Assembly (NCBI GenBank): GCA_030447665.1
Contig: JAUJOJ010000002.1
Span: 148,177 to 212,176, forward strand
Direction of reading: 5' to 3'
Length of the DNA: 64,000 nt
Source: Allosphingosinicella sp.
GTDB taxonomy: Bacteria; Pseudomonadota; Alphaproteobacteria; Sphingomonadales; Sphingomonadaceae
In this document: piece by piece, positions 56,957 through 64,000 of the stretch
Layout: every line of letters starts with the position of its first letter
Position numbering within the stretch: the first letter of the stretch is position 1
Program-made: the position numbers and the translations under genes
Notes under the pieces: generated by a model
The model's input: only the letters and a program-made list of their open reading frames with translations
The model's database searches: none
Told to the model about the DNA's origin: nothing

Positions 56957-58129
56957 TCAAGCGTATGCGCCTTGCGGGATCGGTCTTAAAACCATCTCGT
57001 CCGCCGACAGCGCATCGGAGGCGGGATCGCGGCCGATGCGCTCGACGAGATCGGCAAGGTCGCGCGTCGCGTTCGGCTTGCCGACCGACTTGGCCCGCTC
57101 GGCGGCGTTGGAAAGCGCTTCCGGCTCGATGCCGAGCTTCTGCATCTGCTTGGCGAGTTCGACCGCAGTGAATTTCGACTGGAGGATCATGCGGGCGCCG
57201 CCCGCCTTCACCATCTCGCGGGTATTGGCGACCTGGTGGTTGTCGGTGGCGGTCGGGAGCGGGATCAGGATCGCAGGCCGGCCCGCGGCGGTGAGCTCGG
57301 CAATGCTCGAAGCGCCTGCGCGGGCGATCACGAGATGCGACCAGGCGAGCCGCTGCGGGACATCGGCGAAATAGGTGGCGAGATCGGCGGGAATGCCGTG
57401 GGCCGCATATTTGGCGCGGACCTGCTCGATATCCTCGGGACGGCATTGCTGCGTCACCTGCAGGCGGCGGCGGAAATGCTCGGGGAGCATGGCGAGGCCG
57501 TCGGGGACGACGTCCGAAAGAATCGTCGCGCCCTGGCTGCCGCCGATCACGAGCACGCGGAAGATGCCATCCTCGCTGAGCGCCGGGTAAGGCTGCTCGC
57601 GAAGCGCGAGCACTTCGTCGCGAACCGGATTGCCGACGAGGTGGACCTTGCCCTTTTGCTTGGCAGGGAGCCGGTCGATCTGCGGGTAGGAGGTGGCGAT
57701 CGCATCGACGCGGCTCGCCATCAGCCGGTTGACCCGGCCGAGCACGGCGTTCTGTTCGTGCACCAATGTCGGAATATCGTCCTTTCGCGCGGCGAGCAGA
57801 GCCGGAAGCGCCGGATAGCCGCCAAAGCCGATCACGGCGGACGGCCGGAAGGTCTCGTACATGCGCGAGGCCATCGCGCGGCCGGCGACGATGTTCTTCA
57901 GCGCTTTCATCCAGCCGATCGGGCCGCCGCTGAGGCGTCCGGCGGGAAGCACATGGACGGGGACATTCTCGAACAGGCCAGGGATGCGGGCGCCGCGCTC
58001 GTCGGTGATGAGCGCCACATGGTGGCCGCGCAGGCGCAGCTCCTCGGCCAGCGCATGGGCCGGGATCATATGGCCGCCGGTTCCCCCGGCGGCGAGGACA
58101 TAGTGGCGGGAAATTCCAAGCCTGGTCAT
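56957..58129 (-). CDS. murG: lipid II synthase MurG
   Basis: A GT28 glycosyltransferase at the inner membrane that adds GlcNAc to lipid [21 protein letters not shown] is the acceptor-side loop. [40 protein letters not shown] and [20 protein letters not shown] follow, with [20 protein letters not shown] in the UDP-GlcNAc site. 390 residues. The ATG at 58129 overlaps the ftsW stop by one base. The frame is intact. Confidence 0.93.
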   Translation of the reverse strand: MTRLGISRHYVLAAGGTGGHMIPAHALAEELRLRGHHVALITDERGARIPGLFENVPVHVLPAGRLSGGPIGWMKALKNIVAGRAMASRMYETFRPSAVIGFGGYPALPALLAARKDDIPTLVHEQNAVLGRVNRLMASRVDAIATSYPQIDRLPAKQKGKVHLVGNPVRDEVLALREQPYPALSEDGIFRVLVIGGSQGATILSDVVPDGLAMLPEHFRRRLQVTQQCRPEDIEQVRAKYAAHGIPADLATYFADVPQRLAWSHLVIARAGASSIAELTAAGRPAILIPLPTATDNHQVANTREMVKAGGARMILQSKFTAVELAKQMQKLGIEPEALSNAAERAKSVGKPNATRDLADLVERIGRDPASDALSADEMVLRPIPQGAYA

Positions 58130-59346
58130 CAGCGGCCGCTCCATTTCACCACATAAGGCGAGCGGTGCAGATACGGGTTTCGCCGGGTGAGCGCGAGCAG
58201 CAATCCAACCCCGATCGACAGCGCCACCATCGACGAGCCGCCATAGCTGATGAACGGCAGGGTCATGCCCTTGGACGGCGCGATGTTGACGTTGACCGCC
58301 ATGTTGATGAGCGCTTGGAACCCGAACTGGCCGACCAGGCCGGCGGTTGCGAGGACGACGAACATGTCCTCCTCGTGGAGGAGCTTGATCAGGACGCGCG
58401 CGACGATAGCGAGATAGATGATGGCGATGGCGAGGCACGCGATGAGGCCGAATTCCTCCCCGATCACCGAGAAGATGTAGTCGGTGTGCGGCTCGGGCAG
58501 CTGGAATTTGCGAGTGCCGCCGCCCGGGCCGGTGCCGAAGAGGCCGCCGGAGGTCAAAGTCCGAAGCGCGCTGTCGACCTGATAGGTGTCGGTGTCGCCG
58601 GAGCCGCCGAACAGGAACGAATTGATGCGGATCGTCGCCACCGGGTAGAAGAGATAGGCCGCGACCACGCTTGCCACGGCGCCGAGGCCGAGGAAGGAGA
58701 GCACGCGCATCGACGCGCCCGACAAAGTGAGGAGCATCACCCAGGCCGCGGCGAAGATGATGGTCTCGCCGAAATTCGGCTGCTGCATCAGGAGCACGGC
58801 GATGGTCGCGAGGAGGAGGCCGGTGAGCGGCACCACCGGCAGGCTCTTGTCCTTTTCACGCAGCGAGAGCAGCCAGGCGACGCTCACGATGAAGAGCGGC
58901 TTCAAGAATTCGGAGGGCTGGAACTGGGCGAAGCCGACCCCGATCCAGCGCTTGGCGCCGTTCACTTCGGCGCCGATGATCGGCACGAAGACGAGCAGCA
59001 CCGTGAAAAAGGCCGCGCCGCCGAGGCAGAGCCGCCGGGCGGTCGATTTGGACAGCATCGAAACGCCGATCATCACCGGCAGGGCGACAACGATCCACAC
59101 CATCTGGCGGTAGAAATAATGGAGCGGCGCGAAGCTGGCGGTTGCGCCCGAATAACGCGTCGCCGCGGCAGGCGAAGCGGCCGCGACCGCGATGAGGCCG
59201 ATCGAGATCAGCACGGCGACGAGAAGCAGGAGGACCCGATCGATTTCCCAGAACCAACGGCCGACGGCGCTGCGATCGGACCGGCCGAACTTGGCCGACG
59301 CCCTTTTCTTCGCGACCGTCGCGGCTTCCCCCTGCCACACGTTCAT
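58129..59346 (-). CDS. ftsW: septal peptidoglycan polymerase FtsW
   Basis: A SEDS-family glycosyltransferase with about ten membrane helices, e.g. [20 protein letters not shown] and [19 protein letters not shown]. Conserved SEDS blocks are [57 protein letters not shown] and [20 protein letters not shown]. 405 residues from the ATG at 59346, which overlaps the murD stop by four bases. It builds septal glycan with its PBP partner. The frame is intact. Confidence 0.92.
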   Translation of the reverse strand: MNVWQGEAATVAKKRASAKFGRSDRSAVGRWFWEIDRVLLLLVAVLISIGLIAVAAASPAAATRYSGATASFAPLHYFYRQMVWIVVALPVMIGVSMLSKSTARRLCLGGAAFFTVLLVFVPIIGAEVNGAKRWIGVGFAQFQPSEFLKPLFIVSVAWLLSLREKDKSLPVVPLTGLLLATIAVLLMQQPNFGETIIFAAAWVMLLTLSGASMRVLSFLGLGAVASVVAAYLFYPVATIRINSFLFGGSGDTDTYQVDSALRTLTSGGLFGTGPGGGTRKFQLPEPHTDYIFSVIGEEFGLIACLAIAIIYLAIVARVLIKLLHEEDMFVVLATAGLVGQFGFQALINMAVNVNIAPSKGMTLPFISYGGSSMVALSIGVGLLLALTRRNPYLHRSPYVVKWSGR

Positions 59347-60635
59347 CTGAGCGCCTCCACTGCGGCCCGGAACGCATCCCCCCGAGCCTCGTAATCCTTG
59401 AACTGGTCGAACGAGGCGCAGGCGGGCGACAACAGCACCACCTCGCCCGGATGTGCGGCCTCCGCCGCCTCGCCCACCGCTGCGACGAGCATCTCGCATT
59501 CCCGCACCGGGAGCTTCTCGGACAGCAAGCGCGCGAACATCGGCCCCGCTTCGCCGATCGTATAGGCCGCCTTGACATGATCCAGGAACGGCTCGCACGC
59601 GTCGAGGCCGTCCGATTTCGGCAGGCCGCCGAGGATCCAGTGCAGCCTTTTCCGGGGGGCCGGCGGATAGGCCGCCAGCGCAGGCGCGGCCGAGGTCGGA
59701 TTGGTCGCCTTGCTGTCGTTGACGAAGAGGACGCCGTTCCGCTCTCCGATCCGCTCCATCCGGTGAGGAAGGCCGGGATAGGTGACGAGCGCCTTGGCCG
59801 TCACCTCGTCGGAGACGCCGAGCGAGCGCGCCACCGCCACGGCCGCCGCCACATTCTGGGCGTTGTGCGGCCCCTGGAGCGAGGGCCAGCGCGACTGGTC
59901 CTTCACATCGGCGGAGGAGACGAGAACGAGCTTGCCGCCGATCTGCCCGGCAATGGCGCCCGTATGATCGTCCTCGGCGGCAATCACCGCCACATGCTCG
60001 GGCGATTGCATCGCGAAGAGGCGTGCCTTCGAGGCGGCGTAATCATCGATGCCGTCATAGCGGTCGAGATGATCGGGCGTGACGTTGAGAAGAACCGAAA
60101 CCTCGCAGTCGAGGCTCTGGGTGAGGTCGATCTGGTAGGATGAAAGCTCGAGCACGTAGACGCCCCCCTCCGGGAGCGGGTCCTGGGACAGGATCGGGAG
60201 CCCGATATTCCCGCCCATCGTGGTTGGAATGCCGGCCGACTTGAGGATGTGGTGGACGAGCGCGGTGGTGGTCGACTTGCCGTTGGTGCCGGTGATGCCG
60301 ACCACCTTGTGGGGCGGCAGCGTCGGACGGGCCTGGGCGAAAGCTCGATGTCTCCGATCACCGGCACCTTCGCCGCGCGTCCGCGCGCCGCGATCGGGTG
60401 GCGGTTCAGGGGAACGCCCGGAGAAACGACGATCCCGGCAAAACCGTAGAGCGAGGTGGTCAGCGGATCGGCGATCCGAGCCTTGCCGGCGACGGCGGCC
60501 CGCGCTTCCTCGCGCGTGTCCCAAGGCCATGATGCGGGCGCCGCTCGCGCTCAGCGCCTCGACCACCGCCAGGCCGGAGCGGGCGAGGCCGAGGACGGCG
60601 TAGCTTTTGTCCGAAAAGGCGGGGCTGGTGATCAT
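59343..60635 (-). CDS. murD: UDP-N-acetylmuramoyl-L-alanine--D-glutamate ligase, frame-split
   Basis: [20 protein letters not shown] then [20 protein letters not shown] (ATP loop), [20 protein letters not shown] and [20 protein letters not shown], with [20 protein letters not shown] in the C-terminal domain. Between about 60525 and 60345 the frame is shifted and then restored. In the other frames the missing part reads [40 protein letters not shown] and VPVIGDIE. So two compensating indels are needed and the length is normal, about 430 residues. MurD is essential, so these are probably sequence errors. The ATG overlaps the mraY stop by four bases. Confidence 0.92.
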   Translation of the reverse strand: MITSPAFSDKSYAVLGLARSGLAVVEALSASGARIMALGHARGSAGRRRRQGSDRRSADHLALRFCRDRRFSGRSPEPPPDRGARTRGEGAGDRRHRAFAQARPTLPPHKVVGITGTNGKSTTTALVHHILKSAGIPTTMGGNIGLPILSQDPLPEGGVYVLELSSYQIDLTQSLDCEVSVLLNVTPDHLDRYDGIDDYAASKARLFAMQSPEHVAVIAAEDDHTGAIAGQIGGKLVLVSSADVKDQSRWPSLQGPHNAQNVAAAVAVARSLGVSDEVTAKALVTYPGLPHRMERIGERNGVLFVNDSKATNPTSAAPALAAYPPAPRKRLHWILGGLPKSDGLDACEPFLDHVKAAYTIGEAGPMFARLLSEKLPVRECEMLVAAVGEAAEAAHPGEVVLLSPACASFDQFKDYEARGDAFRAAVEALR

Positions 60636-61701
60636 CTGAGCTTCAGCGTGGAAAGACCGGCGAGCGCGAGCACGAAGCTGATGATCCAGAAGCGGATGAC
60701 GACGGTCGGCTCGGACCAGCCCATCTGCTCGAAATGGTGGTGGATCGGGGCCATCTTGAACACCCGCTTGCCGGTGCGCTTGTAGAAGAAGACCTGGATG
60801 ATCACCGACATCGCCTCGACCACGAACAGGCCGCCGATGATCCCGAGGACGATCTCGTGCTGGGTCGAGACGGCGATGGCGCCCAGCGCGCCGCCGAGCG
60901 CGAGGCTGCCCGTATCGCCCATGAAGACCGCGGCCGGGGGCGCATTGAACCAGAGAAAGGCGAGCCCCCGCTCCGACGATCGCCGAGCAGAGCAAGGTGA
61001 GCTCGCCCGCCCCGAGCACGAAGGGAATGCCGAGATATTCGGAATAGATGACGTTGCCGACGAGATAAGAGATGAAGAGGAAGGCCAGGCTGGCGATGAT
61101 CACCGGCATGGTCGCGAGGCCATCGAGCCCGTCGGTCAGGTTCACCGCATTGCCGAACGCAACGATCACGAACGCGGCAAAGGCGACGTAGAAGAGCCCC
61201 AGATCAACGACGGGCCCGGTATAGAAGGGGATGTAGAGATCGGTGCCGGTACCGCTGAGGATGATGTAGCTGCCGATCGACGCGACCACGAATTCGGCGA
61301 GCAGCCGTGTCCGGCCGGACACGCCCTTATGGCTGCGCTTGGTGACCTTGTCGTAATCGTCGAGGAAACCGATCAGGCCGAAACCCACCGTGATGAAGAG
61401 GCAGGCCCAACGTAACGGTTGGAAAATCCATCCAGAGCAGCATCGAGACGGAGAGCGAGGTCAGTATCATCAGCCCGCCCATGGTGGGCGTGCCGCGCTT
61501 GGAAAGGTGCGTTTGAGGTCCGTCAAGCCGGATCGGCTGGCCCTTGCCTTGCCGCACCCTTAGCCAGCCGATGAACTTCGGGCCGATGATGAGGCCAATG
61601 ATCAAAGCCGTCGCCGTCGCTGCGCCAGCACGAAATGTGATGTAGCTCAGGAGATTCAGGATCCCCGGAAACCCAAGCTGTTCGGCAATGTAACGAAACA
61701 T
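60632..61701 (-). CDS. mraY: phospho-MurNAc-pentapeptide transferase MraY, frame-split
   Basis: An integral membrane enzyme that makes lipid [21 protein letters not shown] and [20 protein letters not shown] are in the first frame, [20 protein letters not shown] and [20 protein letters not shown] in the second, and [20 protein letters not shown] and [20 protein letters not shown] in the third. The breaks are near 61405 and near 60970. The latter is explained by one extra G in a run of five. All catalytic aspartates and the HHH motif are present. Total about 356 residues, normal. It overlaps murF by one base. Confidence 0.92.
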
Positions 61702-63077
61702 CAGTCCTTCCCGCCCGCCAAAGCATCGACCAGGGCCGACAAGCCCACCGAATTCGATCCCTTGACGAGTATGGCGTCGCCCGGCGCGACGCGCTCGCGC
61801 ACGGCGGCGATCGCCGAAGCCACGTCCGGCACATGCGCGAAATTAACCTTTTGGCCAAGCGCTTTTGCAAGCGGGCTCATCTCTTCGCCGACCAGGATGG
61901 CATAATCGACACAGGCGGTCTCGATCGGCTCGGCCAGGCCGGCGTGGAAGTCGCCGGATCCGGGGCCGAGTTCGCGCATCGCGCCGAGTACGGCGATGCG
62001 GCGCCCGGCGATCTTCTGAGCGGCGAGCGTCTTCAAGGTGGCGCGCATCGAAGAGGGGTTGGCGTTGTAGCTTTCGTCGATCAGCAGCGCTTCGCCGCCG
62101 GCGGCGGCGATGCGATGACGCTCCCCCCTGCCCTTGAGGCCCGGCATGTCGGCGAGCGCGAGGCCCGCCTGCGCAAGGTCGCCGCCGAGCGCCTCGACCG
62201 CGGCGATCACCGCGAGCGAATTCGACACCCAATGCTCGCCCGGCTGCGAAATGGTGTAGGTGAGCTCTCCGCCGGGGAGCGCGGCGCTGACCAGGGTGCC
62301 GCCCGGCGTGGCGATCGACTCGCGTGCACGGACATCCGCTCCGTCGCCCAGGCCGAAGGTCAGGACCTTGGCGGCATGGGGCCTGGCGGCGGCGAGCAGC
62401 CGGTTCCGGTGCGGACTGTCGAATGGCACGATCGCCGTGCCGCCCGGCTCCAGCCCCTCGAAGATCTCGCCCTTGGCATCGGCAATGGCTTCGTCGCTGT
62501 CGAAGAATTCGCGGTGCGCCGAGGCGATCGCGGTGACGATGGCGACGTGCGGGCGGACGAGGCGGGTCAGCGCGGCGAGCTCGCCGGCATGGTTCATCCC
62601 CATCTCGAACACGCCGTAGCGCGCCTCGCGCGGCATCCGGGAGAGCGAAAGCGGCACGCCGGTATGGTTGTTGTAGCTTTTGACCGAACGGTGCGCCCGC
62701 CCCGGAGCGGAGCGCTCGAGCGCCGCAAACAGCGCCTCCTTCGTGCCGGTCTTGCCCACCGAACCGGTGACCCCGCAGATCCGAGCCCGACTTCGGGCAC
62801 GGGACGCGCGGCCGAGATCGTCGAGCGCCTGCGTCGTATCGGCGACATGGACGTGCGGGCGGCTTATCTCCTGGCTGACCAGGGCTCCGGCGGCACCGGA
62901 GGCGAAAGCTTTCTCAAGGAAAAGGTGGCCGTCGGTCGCTTCGCCCTTCATCGCGATGAAGAGGTCACCAGAGGTGATCTCGCGCGAGTCGAACGCGACG
63001 CCGTTCGCCTGGAACGCGCCGTGCACGGCGCCCTGCGTCGCCTCCGCGATCTCCCCGGCGGTCCAGAGCGGGCTCAT
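61701..63077 (-). CDS. murF: UDP-MurNAc-tripeptide--D-Ala-D-Ala ligase MurF
   Basis: A 458-residue Mur ligase that adds the D-Ala-D-Ala made by Ddl. [19 protein letters not shown] opens it. The ATP loop is [20 protein letters not shown], followed by [36 protein letters not shown] and [19 protein letters not shown]. The ATG at 63077 overlaps the murE stop by four bases. The frame is intact. Confidence 0.93.
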   Translation of the reverse strand: MSPLWTAGEIAEATQGAVHGAFQANGVAFDSREITSGDLFIAMKGEATDGHLFLEKAFASGAAGALVSQEISRPHVHVADTTQALDDLGRASRARSRARICGVTGSVGKTGTKEALFAALERSAPGRAHRSVKSYNNHTGVPLSLSRMPREARYGVFEMGMNHAGELAALTRLVRPHVAIVTAIASAHREFFDSDEAIADAKGEIFEGLEPGGTAIVPFDSPHRNRLLAAARPHAAKVLTFGLGDGADVRARESIATPGGTLVSAALPGGELTYTISQPGEHWVSNSLAVIAAVEALGGDLAQAGLALADMPGLKGRGERHRIAAAGGEALLIDESYNANPSSMRATLKTLAAQKIAGRRIAVLGAMRELGPGSGDFHAGLAEPIETACVDYAILVGEEMSPLAKALGQKVNFAHVPDVASAIAAVRERVAPGDAILVKGSNSVGLSALVDALAGGKD

Positions 63078-64000
63078 GCGGCGCACTCCCGGGCAACGGT
63101 GACGTCGTCGAACGGCAACACCCTGCTGCCGATGATCTGCCCCTGCTCGTGACCCTTTCCGGCCAAGAGGATGATGTCCTCGCCCCCCGCTTCCGCAATG
63201 GCAGCGGCGATCGCTTCGCGGCGCCCGCCGATCTCGCGCGCCTCGGGGGCGCCTGCCAGGATGTCCCGGCGGATCCCAACCGGATCCTCGCTCCGCGGGT
63301 TGTCGTCGGTGACGATGACGTAATCTGCCCTCTCGGCCGCGACCCGGCCCATTTCGGCGCGCTTGCCGACGTCGCGGTCCCCGCCAGCGCCGAAGACGAT
63401 GATCAGTCGCGCCGCGACGTGCGGCCGCAGCGCCGCGATCGCCGCTTCGATCGCATCCGGCGTGTGGGCATAGTCCACATAGAGCGGGGCTCCCGCGCGG
63501 GTGATCACCGCCCGCTCGAGGCGCCCCCGCACCGGCTGGACCCGCGCAAGGTGCCCCAACACCTGCCCGAGCTCCCCTCCGGTGGCGAGGACCAGCCCCG
63601 CCGCCGTCAGTGCGTTCGCCGCCTGGTAGGCGCCGATCAGCGGCAGGACGAGGCGGTGCCGCGCGCCCTCGGCTTCGACGGTGAGCGCCTGGCCGAGCTG
63701 GCTTGGCGTCCGATCGAGGAGGCGGAGCGTCTCACCCTTTGCGCCGACCGTGATCAGCCTCAGCCCCCGCGCCTCGCAAAGGCGGGCGACCTCGGCCGAC
63801 TTTGGGTCGTCCATCCACAGCACCGCCGCCCCGTCAGGCTCGACGACTTCGGTGAACAGCCGCATCTTGGCCTTGAAATAAGCCTCCATCGTGCCGTGAT
63901 AATCGAGATGGTCGCGCGTGAAGTTGGTGAAGGCGGCGGCCCGCACCGGCAGGCCCTCGGTGCGATATTGCGAGAGGCCATGGCTCGATGCCTCGAATGC
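63074..64000 (-). CDS. murE: UDP-MurNAc-L-Ala-D-Glu ligase MurE, cut by the window end
   Basis: The C-terminal two thirds of MurE, which adds meso-diaminopimelate. AFEASSHGLSQYRTEGLPVR at the window edge is the conserved glutamate-serine-histidine region; AAAFTNFTRDHLDYHGTMEA follows. YVDYAHTPDAIEAAIAALRP, IIVFGAGGDRDVGKRAEMGR and VTDDNPRSEDPVGIRRDILA are the C-terminal domain. DNPR is the motif of DAP-adding forms, so a diaminopimelate-type wall is expected. The frame is intact. The 5' end lies beyond base 64000. Confidence 0.92.
   Translation of the reverse strand, partial: AFEASSHGLSQYRTEGLPVRAAAFTNFTRDHLDYHGTMEAYFKAKMRLFTEVVEPDGAAVLWMDDPKSAEVARLCEARGLRLITVGAKGETLRLLDRTPSQLGQALTVEAEGARHRLVLPLIGAYQAANALTAAGLVLATGGELGQVLGHLARVQPVRGRLERAVITRAGAPLYVDYAHTPDAIEAAIAALRPHVAARLIIVFGAGGDRDVGKRAEMGRVAAERADYVIVTDDNPRSEDPVGIRRDILAGAPEAREIGGRREAIAAAIAEAGGEDIILLAGKGHEQGQIIGSRVLPFDDVTVARECAA

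Noticed and set aside
58165..59394. Long plus-strand frame opposite ftsW
   Set aside because: The glutamate/arginine/histidine-rich translation has no family character; ftsW is clear on the minus strand.
1..64000. CRISPR arrays, rRNA or tRNA genes
   Set aside because: No regularly spaced repeats were seen and no tRNA T-loop or rRNA-like segments were noticed on either strand. A dedicated tRNA scan was not possible, so this is not proof of absence.

Overview
The window looks like the chromosome of an alphaproteobacterium of the order Sphingomonadales. It is GC-rich. It carries a murE-to-ftsZ division and cell-wall cluster, a dgt-argS-SPOR-nagZ-scpA-scpB-tatABC neighbourhood, and a PhyR/NepR/EcfG general stress response locus, all arranged as I know them from sphingomonads. 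The sphingomonad assignment is inference from gene content and protein character; no rRNA gene is present to confirm it.

Left part (1-15.5 kb) is accessory DNA. It starts with a broken thermonuclease-like gene and several small genes. An hsp20 gene follows behind a probable RNA thermometer, then two lone receiver-domain regulators and a PilZ protein. Next come an inverted-repeat-bounded remnant, the N-terminal stump of a restriction-modification enzyme, a serine recombinase and a GH43 glycosidase. The most interesting item is a tightly coupled six-gene operon at 9998-15415: acyl carrier protein, AMP-forming ligase, LuxE-like acyl-protein synthetase, LuxC-like acyl reductase, FabG-like SDR and NeuD/PglD-like acyltransferase. 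An imperfect 30 bp direct repeat brackets it. It looks like a mobile pathway that activates, reduces and transfers a short acyl group, possibly onto a sugar; the product is unknown.

Middle part (15.5-33.8 kb) is core or semi-core. It has a NUDIX hydrolase, an extensin-like protein, a SWIB protein, a murein-recycling pair (LD-carboxypeptidase and Mpl), a cupredoxin, an MpaB-type protein, a Clp1-type kinase beside an RNase Z-like remnant, a damaged PAS-EAL-PilZ protein, bcp, glnE, and the stress locus (ecfG, phyR, nepR, PhyP-like kinase, entericidin) with candidate EcfG promoters. Three copies of a palindromic intergenic repeat lie at 18.5-20.8 kb.

Right part (33.9-64 kb) is almost all on the minus strand: a phospholipase D-family protein, tatC-tatB-tatA, scpB-scpA, a diiron MBL protein, nagZ, SPOR, argS, dgt, a TPR/SPOR protein, then ftsZ-ftsA-ftsQ-ddl-murB-murC-murG-ftsW-murD-mraY-murF-murE. 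The last runs off the window. Most dcw genes overlap by 1-8 bases and are probably translationally coupled.

A caution applies to the whole window. Many genes that should be essential (argS, mraY, murD, ftsZ, scpA/B, tatA/B/C) are split across reading frames, often beside short homopolymers. This points to indel errors in the sequence rather than real gene loss. A second class of damage (internal deletions, duplications, nonsense codons) in nonessential genes may be real. I list frame-split essential genes as CDS and state where the frame changes.
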